Origin: a virus
IMG/VR virus record: IMGVR_UViG_3300008107_000410
Span: 1 to 35,997 of that record
Reading direction: 5' to 3' (one strand)
Length of the DNA: 35,997 nucleotides
A model generated the notes under the pieces. That model was not told the origin of the DNA. It ran no database searches and saw nothing but the letters and a program-made list of their open reading frames with translations. Below, in pieces: positions 16,119-24,191 of this stretch (positions are counted from its first letter, which is position 1; every line of letters starts with the position of its first letter). The translations under genes and the position numbers were made by a program.

Positions 16119-16787
16119 TTATTTTTTTAAATTATTTATAAAATTGTTTAAATCTGTAATGATTTTTTGTTTTGTTGCATCAGCATCTCGCTGATTATCT
16201 TGGCTAGCATCTCGCTGGCTTGAGAATTCTTTTATTTTACTTATTAGTGTTTTAGCTTCCGTGTTTGAAAAGCCGTTATCTTTTAATGTTTGCTCAATGT
16301 CCCTTAATGTTTCAAACGATTTAAAGCCAGTTACTAGGGCTCGTGAGTTCATTGCTTTTGTTACTAACGATACCTCAAACAAATCAATTTCTTTTAATAA
16401 TCTAATACCATCTTTTGCCATATCATAATTTTTAGTAAAAAAACCAATTGACATTTCTTTTATAGATCCAACTTTCATTTGTGGAATAATCCGCCCAGAT
16501 ACCAAAGTATCATCTTTTGGCAAATTGCCTTTAATAAACAATCCCTTATCATCCTCATATAATTGCACCGATACTCCAATAACTTCGCTCATTTGGTGTT
16601 GCCATAAAATAGGCACTTGTGAATTTTTAGCTAACGAATTAGAAAAAGCACCACGAATAACGACATCATCGCCGTGATCTATGTTATTAAAAGTTGATGC
16701 ATAACCTTCAAAAGTAAAAATATTATTTTCTTCGGCGGTTGCCTTTACTTCAAACGGAAATGATTTTATTTCTTTTTCTATTTTCAC
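16119..16787 (-). CDS. Prohead (HK97-type) maturation protease
   Basis: 222 aa. It contains FTFEGYASTFNNIDHGDDVV, the catalytic His region VPILWQHQMSEVIGV (His near 64) and the Ser region VGSIKEMSIGFFTKN (Ser near 113), the pattern of the U35/herpes-type serine protease that cleaves the capsid delta domain. The C-terminal part holds two back-to-back near-identical segments (FSSQRDASQDNQRDADATKQ) in a low-complexity tail. It is the first minus-strand gene left of a divergent junction with the plus-strand gene at 16876. Confidence 0.9.
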   Translation of the reverse strand: MKIEKEIKSFPFEVKATAEENNIFTFEGYASTFNNIDHGDDVVIRGAFSNSLAKNSQVPILWQHQMSEVIGVSVQLYEDDKGLFIKGNLPKDDTLVSGRIIPQMKVGSIKEMSIGFFTKNYDMAKDGIRLLKEIDLFEVSLVTKAMNSRALVTGFKSFETLRDIEQTLKDNGFSNTEAKTLISKIKEFSSQRDASQDNQRDADATKQKIITDLNNFINNLKK

Positions 16788-16809
16788 AATTAAAAAATGT
16801 TAATTTGTA

Positions 16810-16838
16810 TTGACAATAATATTGTATATCTTTAAATT
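16810..16838 (+). promoter_or_regulatory. Promoter for the orphan plus-strand gene
   Basis: TTGACA (16810-16815), a 17-bp spacer and TAAATT (16833-16838) lie 38 bp before the ATG at 16876. The -35 box matches the early promoters; the -10 box is a weaker variant. A 7-bp inverted repeat (TTTAAAT 16831-16837 and ATTTAAA 16852-16858) overlaps the -10 and could be an operator. Confidence 0.6.
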
Positions 16839-16875
16839 TATATTGTTTTATATTTAAAAATCATTATAAAAAACT

Positions 16876-17163
16876 ATGAATATTAACATTAATATTAAAT
16901 TTAACGGCTCTTATTTATTTTTTAGATGGGTTTTGCAACACTATAAAAAGCAATTACCTTATAATGGCGAGGTTAAGCAGTTTGCGATTGAAAACAATTA
17001 CTGCCCTAAGATATGCGACCAGTGGAGGAATTATGGAGTTGGTTATAGAGTTTGGAATTTGCTATATAAAGACTTAATTATTAGTTTTTTGATGGGTAAA
17101 ATAGATAATGCAAATATTTATGAGCTTGAAAAAAAATTTTTAGGCTTAAAACAAAAAAAATAA
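16876..17163 (+). CDS. Orphan hypothetical protein inserted in the head module
   Basis: 95 aa (MNININIKFNGSYLFFRWVL...), with basic and aromatic residues and the central segment VKQFAIENNYCPKICDQWRN. I recognise no family; the middle could form a small helix-turn-helix-like bundle, but this is weak. It is transcribed against all its neighbours from its own TTGACA promoter, ends 1 bp before the stop of the MuF-like gene, and starts in the AAAAAACTATG context of early genes. This is the layout of a moron: an independently expressed gene inserted into a structural operon. Confidence 0.65.
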   Translation: MNININIKFNGSYLFFRWVLQHYKKQLPYNGEVKQFAIENNYCPKICDQWRNYGVGYRVWNLLYKDLIISFLMGKIDNANIYELEKKFLGLKQKK

Positions 17164-17164
17164 T

Positions 17165-18325
17165 TTACTTATCTTTATATTTTTCCCATATATTAGTAGA
17201 CCAAGTCCTTCCTGCATCGGAACCCCATAAGTCCCAAGCAATCCGCCAAGTTGTAGGTTCGCCATCCCTAAACTCGTAATGAGTTGAGCGATAATTGCCG
17301 TGCCTAGAAAAAAAAGAATACATCCTTTTGACTGTTGTTAAAGTTAAATTCTCTCTATTTTTTAATTGATTAGCTCTTGCAACTCCAACAGCTGTTCCAC
17401 CCCTGCCATATTTTTGCCTCCATTCTAAGGCTCTTGCTCCTGCTGTTGCCATCGCTTCGGTAGGTTTGAAAGTTTCAGTTGCTTTTGCTTCAAAAGATTT
17501 TTTGCCAAACTTATTAGAATAATCGGCAATACAACGACAGCCAATTGACTCCTCGGCTGGCAAGTTAGGATCTCTTGGGAATTTTGCACTACTGCCACCA
17601 ACTAAAAAATTATCATTAACATTGACTTGTTGAAAATCAGCTTGTGCATGTGTTATTCTAGTTCTTTTATCAAGCAAAGCGACCCAAGTTTTAAGCACTT
17701 CAATTGGCTTGCCGTCAACTTCTAATTGTGCTTCATCAATAAGCTCGCCCTCTTCTTGCCTAGTCCAGCTTTCGGTTAAACCAACAACTTGTGAGGCGAT
17801 TAATTGAGTTCTTGCTTCGCTTTTATCAAGTAAGTTTATTTTAATATTTCTTGCAATAATAATCCACTCAGGCAAAGCCTTTTGATTGTTAAACTTAATC
17901 TCTTCTTGTGATATTGCTAACAATATTTCTTTTGCATTTGTTTCGGTTATATATTTTGCTTGCCTTTCACTTTCATTGGCAATAAAGAATGTAGCGGACT
18001 CTTGGAATTGTGTATTGACTTCTTTTAATTTTTCTTTTACTTTTGGATCTGTAATCTCTTTTGTTTCAAAATCAATGCCAAAGTTTAAGCCTTTTTGTTG
18101 CAAGTCTTCTCGTAAAGTAAAACCAAACTCTTTTATTGTTTTTCGCATTATATCCCTGACCTCTTTTAAAAACTCTGGGTAATAATTATTTGCCAACTCA
18201 CTAGAATTTATATTGCCATTTTTACGATAAATACTTTCGGCATCATTTGCCATATTTTTAAATATAGCCTTGATTTTAGGTATAGAATTAGCTTCTAACT
18301 TTCTTTTGCGAACATCAATTTCCAT
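17165..18325 (-). CDS. MuF-like head morphogenesis protein with extra C-terminal domain
   Basis: 386 aa. The middle part (SWTRQEEGELIDEAQLEVDG, TWVALLDKRTRITHAQADFQ, then DPNLPAEESIGCRCIADYSN) is the Mu gpF/SPP1 gp7 minor head domain with its T.D..TR..H...DGQ and CRC motifs. The last ~105 residues (KPTEAMATAGARALEWRQKY, GRGGTAVGVARANQLKNREN, VKRMYSFFSRHGNYRST, IAWDLWGSDAGRTWSTN) form a second domain seen in phage head proteins and proteases, where its role is unknown. The start overlaps the portal stop by 11 bp. It likely enters the head with the portal. Confidence 0.86.
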   Translation of the reverse strand: MEIDVRKRKLEANSIPKIKAIFKNMANDAESIYRKNGNINSSELANNYYPEFLKEVRDIMRKTIKEFGFTLREDLQQKGLNFGIDFETKEITDPKVKEKLKEVNTQFQESATFFIANESERQAKYITETNAKEILLAISQEEIKFNNQKALPEWIIIARNIKINLLDKSEARTQLIASQVVGLTESWTRQEEGELIDEAQLEVDGKPIEVLKTWVALLDKRTRITHAQADFQQVNVNDNFLVGGSSAKFPRDPNLPAEESIGCRCIADYSNKFGKKSFEAKATETFKPTEAMATAGARALEWRQKYGRGGTAVGVARANQLKNRENLTLTTVKRMYSFFSRHGNYRSTHYEFRDGEPTTWRIAWDLWGSDAGRTWSTNIWEKYKDK

Positions 18326-19676
18326 AGTATTCTTTTGCTTTTAATTCTATATACTCATCACTATAAAATCTGCCACCATCTTGTTTTTGTTGAGATTTCA
18401 TTATTTTAATAAACTCGCTTTTTGCCATAGGCTCGTCTCTATTGTCTTCAGTGTTTATATCTTGACCTACTGGCACTAGATTAGCTGGTTTGTATATAGC
18501 ATCACCACCGCTTATTGCTTCATATCCAATCATTGCTCTAATTTCATTATCACTTAATACACCAGTTTGGCTGGCTATCTTTGCATTTTCAAACTTTCTT
18601 GTTTCAAGGGCCTCAATTGCCGATTCATCAAAATAATATTCTAACTCTTCGGTTCCAGCATATCTTGTAAGTAATTTTGCAGATAAAAATTTTAATAATC
18701 TTTTAAGGACTGGTATTACAGCATTATCATAATAAGCATATTTAGAAGCATCCATATTAGAAAATGTCATACTCTCGGAGCTAATCATTGGCAAAGGTAT
18801 TTTTAAAGCATTGTAAATCGCCTCCGTTACCGATTGTTTTAGTTTTGGGAAGTCCATATCTTTTATTGATAACGATAATTGCTTCCAGTCAAAATCACCG
18901 CCTAAGAAAGCCATTTCGCCAGCATTTCGTGAGCCTGATAATTTTTCTTTCATTAAATCTTTTATTCTATCAATTTGTTCAGGCTGTAATTCGTTTGTGC
19001 CTTTATGGGTTAATATCCCACTTGGTCTTGCACCATTTTTAAGTAAAGAATAGTTGTGAATTGATGCAGTTACAAATTGTGCTATTTCTAATTGACAGCC
19101 AACAAAAGCACTACAACCAACTAAATTTGTTGATGAGAATTTTGGGTTAAAAGCTCGTAAATGTATTAATTCATTTCGTTTTGCATCAATAAATCTTTTT
19201 TTAGCATCTCTTGTATATGTTGTAGAGTTAATAGCAGTTGACAAGGTATATTCGCCCATATATCCATCATTACCAGCTAAGATTGTTATATCTGTTGGTT
19301 TAATATTATTTATCTCAATTGGTAGTGTTTCGCCTATTATGTTAATATAAGCATTACCAGTTAGTAAATAATAACTTGCAATCTCTTTAATAAATAGTTG
19401 GGGGTCAGTAAAGGGGTTAGGGTTTTTAAGAATATCAAGGGCTTTGTGTTTATAAATAAAGTCGCCAGTTTTTTTATTCTTTAAAACAATATCAATTGAG
19501 CTTATCGAATCAGTTATTAGATTAGTTGCGGTAAATACAGGGCAAGCATCATAAAAATAGTTAATAAAGGCACTAGCATTATTATTGGAACTATATTCTT
19601 GATTAAGAAAGTTAAATGCAAACCAGTCTTGCATTCGATAGCTTTTTTTCTCTTGTTTTTTTTTAAAGAATAACAT
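18315..19676 (-). CDS. Portal protein, HK97 family
   Basis: 453 aa. It contains FTATNLITDSISSIDIVLKN, a family-typical LLLTGNAYI-like stretch (ASYYLLTGNAYINIIGETLP), RNELIHLRAFNPKFSSTNLV, and the channel helix region followed by PLPMISSESMTFSNMDASKY, which matches the P...... S..T.SN.E pattern of HK97 portals. It forms the dodecameric ring through which DNA enters. The start ATG at 19676 is the only one compatible with the N-terminal lysine-rich leader. It follows the large terminase after 68 bp of AT-rich DNA. Confidence 0.92.
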   Translation of the reverse strand: MLFFKKKQEKKSYRMQDWFAFNFLNQEYSSNNNASAFINYFYDACPVFTATNLITDSISSIDIVLKNKKTGDFIYKHKALDILKNPNPFTDPQLFIKEIASYYLLTGNAYINIIGETLPIEINNIKPTDITILAGNDGYMGEYTLSTAINSTTYTRDAKKRFIDAKRNELIHLRAFNPKFSSTNLVGCSAFVGCQLEIAQFVTASIHNYSLLKNGARPSGILTHKGTNELQPEQIDRIKDLMKEKLSGSRNAGEMAFLGGDFDWKQLSLSIKDMDFPKLKQSVTEAIYNALKIPLPMISSESMTFSNMDASKYAYYDNAVIPVLKRLLKFLSAKLLTRYAGTEELEYYFDESAIEALETRKFENAKIASQTGVLSDNEIRAMIGYEAISGGDAIYKPANLVPVGQDINTEDNRDEPMAKSEFIKIMKSQQKQDGGRFYSDEYIELKAKEYYGN

Positions 19677-19744
19677 TTTGATAAAATATTTTTTTAAATA
19701 AAAATTAGTTTTTTTTTATAAAAAGTCATTAAAAAAAACTATGA

Positions 19745-21199
19745 TTAAAAGGCATAAAACTCTTTTTTAACAAATAATGCAATTTTACAAGCATCAATTA
19801 AAGTGTCAACAAAATCATCGTTGGCAGATTGATTAAAAGATAACAACTCCTCAATAATATCGTTAAAATTTTCTATGCAATTATTTAAAATAACATTGGG
19901 ATCGCTAGAATTTAAGCAAGGTATTATATTATTAGCTCGCATAACTTTATCACCATCTCTTGGCAGTGTTTGTTTAATCATTGCCTCACTAGGCACTGGC
20001 AAGCCATCCTTTCGGTATTGTTGCAATAAGTAAGTTCCGTGTGCTTTGTCTTCAATCCATATGTATCTAAAACCATATTGTATTTTTGGCATAATCCAAG
20101 GTCTTATCCAACTATCAATCTCTACCGAATTTATTTTTTTTCTTTTAATATCTATTAGATACAATTTTTTATTTAGAACTCCCCAGTAGCTAAAACAAGT
20201 AAAATCATTATGTTGTTTGTCTTTATAAGCCAAGTCGGCAGTAATAAAGGTGTATTCGTATTTAGATGGCAAGTTATTGGTAAATATGAAACAATCTCTT
20301 TTAAATAGGGCACCGCTTGACAAAATAGGGCTTTGTTGATATTGTGATAAAAACATAAACTCATTTTTTTGCAACTCTTGGAGGCGGTCTTGTGTATATT
20401 GCGAAGGTAATTGACACACTCCGTCGACTACAAGGGGCATTTTAAGTAGCTCGAATTTATACTTATCTAATAAAAAGCCTGACATATCTTCAAGATGCAA
20501 TCTTTGTTGTATATTAACAATAGGCACTTCGCTATCATTAAGCCTACTTAATAAAGTCTCTTCAAAATATGTTTTAACCTTGTTTCGGCGAACCTGCGAA
20601 TAAATGTCGGATGGTTTCGAAGCATCATCTATAATTAAACATCCTGAAAACTCTTTTGCTCCCCTAATGCCTGAACCGAACCCGGTAATTTGCCCACCAA
20701 TAGATGAAAACAACACAACTCCACCATCGGCGGTTGTTATTTTTCTACTTGAAAAAGTAGGCTTGCCAGTCTCTTCTTGTATATAAGATTGCCAAAACTC
20801 ATCAATAGGCTGAACTTCTTGTGCCTCTTCTTTTATACCATTATCATACATAGCTAAATAAACTGGGTTTGTTAGAATATTTGCCAAATCTCTTGATATA
20901 TCGTTTAATAGGGCTTGCGAATAACTAGTATAAATAAAATTAGCCTTGGGGTTTGTGGCTAGTGTATAGGCTATAAAGTATCTAGCCACTGTTGTTTTTG
21001 CCGATCTAGGGCAGATATTAATATTTAATCTTTTATGCTTTAAATCATAGACATCTTGAAAGGCTTGCAATAATTTAGGGTGCAAGGGTTCTTTTATAAA
21101 CTTTCTAGTTTCTATTAATCTAAACATATACAAAAACCAAGTTTCAAAACCTTTTTTATGCAATAACTGCCCGAAATATTGAGGGTTTTTAATCTGCAT
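19745..21199 (-). CDS. terL: Large terminase subunit (TerL)
   Basis: 484 aa. The ATPase part shows a deviant Walker A, NICPRSAKTT (about residues 61-70, in place of the usual PRxGKS/T), and Walker B CLIIDDASKP (about 187-196). The nuclease part shows FITADLAYKDKQHNDFTCFS with the first acidic residue near 322, then KLYLIDIKRKKI. The protein cleaves concatemeric DNA and pumps it into the head. It overlaps the small terminase by 11 bp. The Ala in place of Gly in the P-loop (SAKT) is unusual but fits known phage variation. Confidence 0.92.
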   Translation of the reverse strand: MQIKNPQYFGQLLHKKGFETWFLYMFRLIETRKFIKEPLHPKLLQAFQDVYDLKHKRLNINICPRSAKTTVARYFIAYTLATNPKANFIYTSYSQALLNDISRDLANILTNPVYLAMYDNGIKEEAQEVQPIDEFWQSYIQEETGKPTFSSRKITTADGGVVLFSSIGGQITGFGSGIRGAKEFSGCLIIDDASKPSDIYSQVRRNKVKTYFEETLLSRLNDSEVPIVNIQQRLHLEDMSGFLLDKYKFELLKMPLVVDGVCQLPSQYTQDRLQELQKNEFMFLSQYQQSPILSSGALFKRDCFIFTNNLPSKYEYTFITADLAYKDKQHNDFTCFSYWGVLNKKLYLIDIKRKKINSVEIDSWIRPWIMPKIQYGFRYIWIEDKAHGTYLLQQYRKDGLPVPSEAMIKQTLPRDGDKVMRANNIIPCLNSSDPNVILNNCIENFNDIIEELLSFNQSANDDFVDTLIDACKIALFVKKEFYAF

Positions 21200-21857
21200 C
21201 TTCTATAATTTTATTTATATGCTGTTCGTATGCTTCTTTCTCTTCTTTTTCAATATAAACCACTTTTGACTTAATCTCGCCAGTGTGTTCGGTTTCGGTT
21301 TTTAAACTAAACTCATCTTTACATTTTCTTTCAAGCCAAAATTTAACACTAGCCATATCGCCATTCTTTATCGCTTCTACTAGCTTCATTTTAGCTTCAA
21401 TATCAATCATTTTCTTTAATTGCTCCTTCCTGTCGCCAAAGGAAGGGTTCTTCTTGATGTAGTCATAAAAAACATCTCTAGAAATATTTGCAAAGATGCA
21501 AGCCTGCAAGTCAGTAAAACCTTGACAAAAAGCCAGCTCTAATTTCTCCAATGTCTCAGGTGTCATTAATGTAGGTCTTCCAAGTGGCTTTTTTTCTTTT
21601 ATAATAATTCTTTTTGGTTTATTTTTTACCTTTTCAATCTTTTTTCTACTAATGATTTTTCTGCATTTAATAGCAAATGTTGGCTTTCTTATTCCGTGAT
21701 TTGTGAATGTGCCGTGTGTTATACCTACTATGTTACAAGCTTCGGTTATTGTCTTTCCCTCTTCTAGTGCATTATAAAAGATTTGTTCTTTTTCTTCTGT
21801 CAAAGCTATTAAGTGTTTATTAGCTTCTTTCATATCGACTATTTTTCTTTTTGGCAT
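21189..21857 (-). CDS. terS: Small terminase subunit (TerS), two helix-turn-helix regions
   Basis: 222 aa. An N-terminal HTH (EGKTITEACNIVGITHGTFT, about 34-53) is followed by a basic linker (KNKPKRIIIKEKKPLGRPTL) and a second HTH (FCQGFTDLQACIFANISRDV), then KMKLVEAIKNGDMASVKFWL and ERKCKDEFS, the family-typical C-terminal helix that contacts the large subunit. It binds the packaging start site, likely in the GC-rich islet about 95 bp upstream (21952-21975). It is the first gene of the minus-strand virion operon. Confidence 0.86.
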   Translation of the reverse strand: MPKRKIVDMKEANKHLIALTEEKEQIFYNALEEGKTITEACNIVGITHGTFTNHGIRKPTFAIKCRKIISRKKIEKVKNKPKRIIIKEKKPLGRPTLMTPETLEKLELAFCQGFTDLQACIFANISRDVFYDYIKKNPSFGDRKEQLKKMIDIEAKMKLVEAIKNGDMASVKFWLERKCKDEFSLKTETEHTGEIKSKVVYIEKEEKEAYEQHINKIIEDAD

Positions 21858-21880
21858 ATTATTTTAAGTTTTTTTTAAAT

Positions 21881-21909
21881 TAAATTAATGTTTTTTTTTA
21901 ATTTGTCAA
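21881..21909 (-). promoter_or_regulatory. Weak candidate promoter for the virion operon
   Basis: On the minus strand TTGACA (21909-21904) is followed 16-17 bp later by TAATTT or AATTTA (around 21887-21881), 24 bp before the terS ATG. The -35 is perfect but the -10 is poor, which would fit a late promoter needing an activator. No other candidate is seen upstream of terS. Confidence 0.35.
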
Positions 21910-21951
21910 GAGTTTTTTAAAATATTCTATTTTTTTGCTTAAAAAAATGCT

Positions 21952-21975
21952 ACCCCCTCCGCCGAGCGGATCCCC
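21952..21975. other. GC-rich islet beside terS, candidate cos/pac site
   Basis: 24 bp of 79% GC (CCCCCTCC then GCCGAGCGGATCCCC) stand in otherwise extremely AT-rich DNA. TCCGC (21958-21962), a CGA loop and GCGGA (21966-21970) form a short inverted repeat. It lies between the terS promoter region and the first early promoter. Terminase recognition sites are often found here, and nothing else in the window has this composition. No gene is visible in 21858-22133. Confidence 0.4.
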
Positions 21976-22010
21976 TATTTTATTGAGTTTTTGCCATTTT
22001 GCAATTTTTT

Positions 22011-22042
22011 AAAAAAAAGTTAAAAAAATATCACTTTTTTTT
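22011..22042. repeat. A-tract/T-tract inverted repeat upstream of the first early promoter
   Basis: AAAAAAAAGT (22011-22020) and ACTTTTTTTT (22033-22042) are perfect inverted repeats separated by 12 bp. Repeated A-tracts in this stretch should bend the DNA. It could be an operator, an UP element or part of an origin; the sequence alone does not decide. Confidence 0.5.
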
Positions 22043-22052
22043 AAAAAAAGAC

Positions 22053-22081
22053 TTGACAATTGTTTCATTTTACTTTAAAAT
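22053..22081 (+). promoter_or_regulatory. Early promoter 1
   Basis: TTGACA (22053-22058), a 17-bp spacer, TAAAAT (22076-22081). An A7 tract precedes the -35. It drives the first early gene at 22134. The expected start of transcription falls at 22087-22088, right at the following hairpin. Confidence 0.82.
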
Positions 22082-22085
22082 TATC

Positions 22086-22111
22086 TTAACAAAATAATTT
22101 TATTTTGTTAA
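22086..22111 (+). ncRNA. Predicted 5'-end hairpin of early transcript 1
   Basis: TTAACAAAATAA (22086-22097), two bases, TTATTTTGTTAA (22100-22111) form a perfect 12-bp inverted repeat, starting 5 nt after the -10 box. A stem of about 10 bp with a 6-nt loop is expected. No T-run follows, so it is not a terminator. Confidence 0.65.
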
Positions 22112-22133
22112 ATTAACTTAAATAAAAAACTAT

Positions 22134-22466
22134 ATGAAAGATAAAACAACCGAAACACTTTTTACTAAAGAATTTCTTGATAACCTTGAATTTTTAATAG
22201 AAAATTGGGATGTTGTAGAAAGTTATGAACAAAGTATTAAATTAATTTATTATTATGATCCTCTACACGGCACCAAGTGTGACAGAGAATTAGAGCAATT
22301 AGCTGAAAAATATGAGGATCTTGTACCAGAACTAGAACGACAAATTAGCGATCATTTTAATATTAATTTTAAACATTTAGAAGAGTTTACACATCATTAT
22401 AGAAATATGAATCTTGAATATGTAGATCTAGAAGCAGAATTAATCGAATATTTGCAAGATTATTAA
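22134..22466 (+). CDS. Very acidic hypothetical protein, first early gene
   Basis: 110 aa with about 27 Asp/Glu against 10 Lys/Arg (net near -17). I recognise no family. The acidity is spread along the chain (CDRELEQLAEKYEDLVPELE; NLEYVDLEAELIEYLQDY), which together with its place as the first gene behind early promoter 1 suggests a DNA-mimic or host-enzyme inhibitor; this is inference only. It starts in AAAAAACTATATG without a Shine-Dalgarno sequence and precedes the methyltransferase gene by 60 bp. Confidence 0.72.
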   Translation: MKDKTTETLFTKEFLDNLEFLIENWDVVESYEQSIKLIYYYDPLHGTKCDRELEQLAEKYEDLVPELERQISDHFNINFKHLEEFTHHYRNMNLEYVDLEAELIEYLQDY

Positions 22467-22470
22467 ATTA

Positions 22471-22500
22471 ACCCCCATCACACCACGAAACAAACCCATT
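22471..22500 (+). repeat. C/A-rich, G-poor intergenic tract (divergent copy)
   Basis: ACCCCCATCACACCACGAAA followed by CAAACCCATT follows the stop of the acidic gene. It resembles the tracts at 24066 and 24441 in composition (C and A, almost no G) rather than base for base. Candidate unstructured Rho-loading or ribosome-standby RNA. Confidence 0.45.
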
Positions 22501-22526
22501 TTAACAACTAACAAGCAAAAAATTAT

Positions 22527-24065
22527 ATGAAAAATTTATTAGATACAATCAAAGAAAATAACCAAGATTTTGAGTTCTACCCAACTACTCAAAAGATGGT
22601 AAATATAATTGCTAACAATATAGGCGAAAGATTATTGACCAAGGGGCGGTTCTTAGATATAGGGGCAGGTAATGGTAATTTTTTTACTAAATTGGCAAAT
22701 TGTGTTGATACTAGCTATTTAGATAAATTTGCAATTGAAAAAAGCCAAATTTTAATAAACCAAATGCCCAGTGATATTGCAATTATAGGGGCAGATTTTC
22801 ATCAGCAAACCTTGATTGACAAAAATTTTGATTGTATATTTTGCAACCCACCATATAGCGAGTTTAAAACTTGGATGCAAAAAATTATAACCGAAACAAA
22901 TTGCAATAATGTTATAATGATAGTGCCAGATAGATGGCAAAAAGACGATGATTTATTAAAATTAATTAAAAAAAGGGATTTTGATTTTCAAATTATCGGT
23001 AATGAAAGTTTTTTAGATGCAGAAAGATCGGCAAGAGCTAATGTTGACATTGTTTATTTTTTTAGATACAAAATTGAAAAAGAAAAATATTATAGAGATA
23101 ACGGAAGAGGTAAAGTAATTGAGCGATCTTTTGTTGATTTTTTTAATGAAAACTTCGCCGACTTATCACAACCAGCAAAAAAGCCCGAAGAGCTAAAAGA
23201 CCAAGTTAAAAATGAACTTGTGGCCGGAAATAATCTAATTGAAAAAATGGTTACCTTGTATAACATAGAATTTAATAATTTATTAGATAGCTTTAAAAGT
23301 TTATCAAAAATTGATGATGCAAGCCTAAAAAATATTGGCATTAATAAAACACAATTGATGATCTCTTTACATGAGCAAATTGATAAATTAAAAAATAAAT
23401 ATTGGCTTCATTTAATACATAATTTAAAAGAATTAGAAACTAGATTGATATTTAGTTTTAAAGAAAAATTATTAAAATCTATTACTCACACTATCGGCAA
23501 CATTGATTTTAACGAAAATAATTGTTATGCTGTTTTAATATGGATTATTAAAAATGCTAATCAATCATTTAACGAGCAATTATTATTTATGTTTGATTTA
23601 TGCATTGAGCCTCATAATGTCAAAAAATACAAATCTAATAAAATGGTTTTTGATACCGAGGAGAGAAACTGGGGATCAAAAGAATTAAAATTTAAAAATA
23701 AAAAAGATGTTAATAAAATTATTTTGGATTATAGAATTATAACCGAAGAGGGATTTTATGATGTGGGATCGAGATATTATAGTTATAATAATGTTACCAA
23801 TGATATCATTAGTTGCTGGGAAGTTATTTGCTATAACTTGCTAGGACATAAAAATTTTGGTGATATTAAATTCTTTAAAAATAGAAATGTGCATTTAAAA
23901 TTTAATATAGAATTTTCAAAAGCTTTCAATATACAGGCAAGCCTTTTAAAAGGTTGGATTAAAGATAAAAGAGAGGCGGTGCAGGAGTTTGAGAATATCA
24001 AAGAAAATGATTTAAATTTTAATTATTTTCAATTTTCTAATAATAAACAAATTTTATTAGATTAA
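22527..24065 (+). CDS. Adenine-specific DNA methyltransferase with DUF4942-type C-terminus
   Basis: 512 aa. The methyltransferase part carries motif I RFLDIGAGNGNFF (about 41-53) for S-adenosylmethionine and the catalytic NPPY motif in DCIFCNPPYSEF (NPPY near 107-110), which marks N6-adenine (or N4-cytosine) methylation. The C-terminal ~270 residues end in a segment with KFFKNRNVHLKFN (compare YKNGN.HL.F) and FNIQASLLKGWIKDKREAVQ, as in phage DUF4942 proteins. It starts 60 bp after the acidic gene. Likely role: protection of phage DNA from host restriction, or control of replication and packaging. Confidence 0.85.
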   Translation: MKNLLDTIKENNQDFEFYPTTQKMVNIIANNIGERLLTKGRFLDIGAGNGNFFTKLANCVDTSYLDKFAIEKSQILINQMPSDIAIIGADFHQQTLIDKNFDCIFCNPPYSEFKTWMQKIITETNCNNVIMIVPDRWQKDDDLLKLIKKRDFDFQIIGNESFLDAERSARANVDIVYFFRYKIEKEKYYRDNGRGKVIERSFVDFFNENFADLSQPAKKPEELKDQVKNELVAGNNLIEKMVTLYNIEFNNLLDSFKSLSKIDDASLKNIGINKTQLMISLHEQIDKLKNKYWLHLIHNLKELETRLIFSFKEKLLKSITHTIGNIDFNENNCYAVLIWIIKNANQSFNEQLLFMFDLCIEPHNVKKYKSNKMVFDTEERNWGSKELKFKNKKDVNKIILDYRIITEEGFYDVGSRYYSYNNVTNDIISCWEVICYNLLGHKNFGDIKFFKNRNVHLKFNIEFSKAFNIQASLLKGWIKDKREAVQEFENIKENDLNFNYFQFSNNKQILLD

Positions 24066-24084
24066 TAATCACCACCTCACCACA
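24066..24084 (+). repeat. C/A-rich intergenic repeat, copy A
   Basis: TAATCACCACCTCACCACA is identical to the copy at 24441-24459. It directly follows the methyltransferase stop codon. The following bases (AACAAACCTA) are also near-identical between copies. C-rich and G-poor RNA is the composition of a Rho-utilisation site. Confidence 0.75.
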
Positions 24085-24124
24085 AACAAACCTAAACTTT
24101 TTTAAAAAAACTTTAAAAAAACAC

Positions 24125-24152
24125 TTGACTAATAAAATTAATTTATTAAAAT
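24125..24152 (+). promoter_or_regulatory. Early promoter 2
   Basis: TTGACT (24125-24130), a 16-bp spacer, TAAAAT (24147-24152), preceded by T6A7 and A7 tracts. It lies behind the methyltransferase and drives the small genes from 24212. Confidence 0.75.
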
Positions 24153-24156
24153 ATAC

Positions 24157-24191
24157 ATAACAAAATTAAAAATGTATTTTGATTTTGTTAT
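24157..24191 (+). ncRNA. Predicted 5'-end hairpin of early transcript 2
   Basis: ATAACAAAAT (24157-24166) and ATTTTGTTAT (24182-24191) form a perfect 10-bp stem around a 15-nt loop that can pair further (AAAAT/ATTTT). It starts 5 nt after the -10 box. The ACAAAAT stem sequence resembles that of hairpin 1. Confidence 0.62.
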
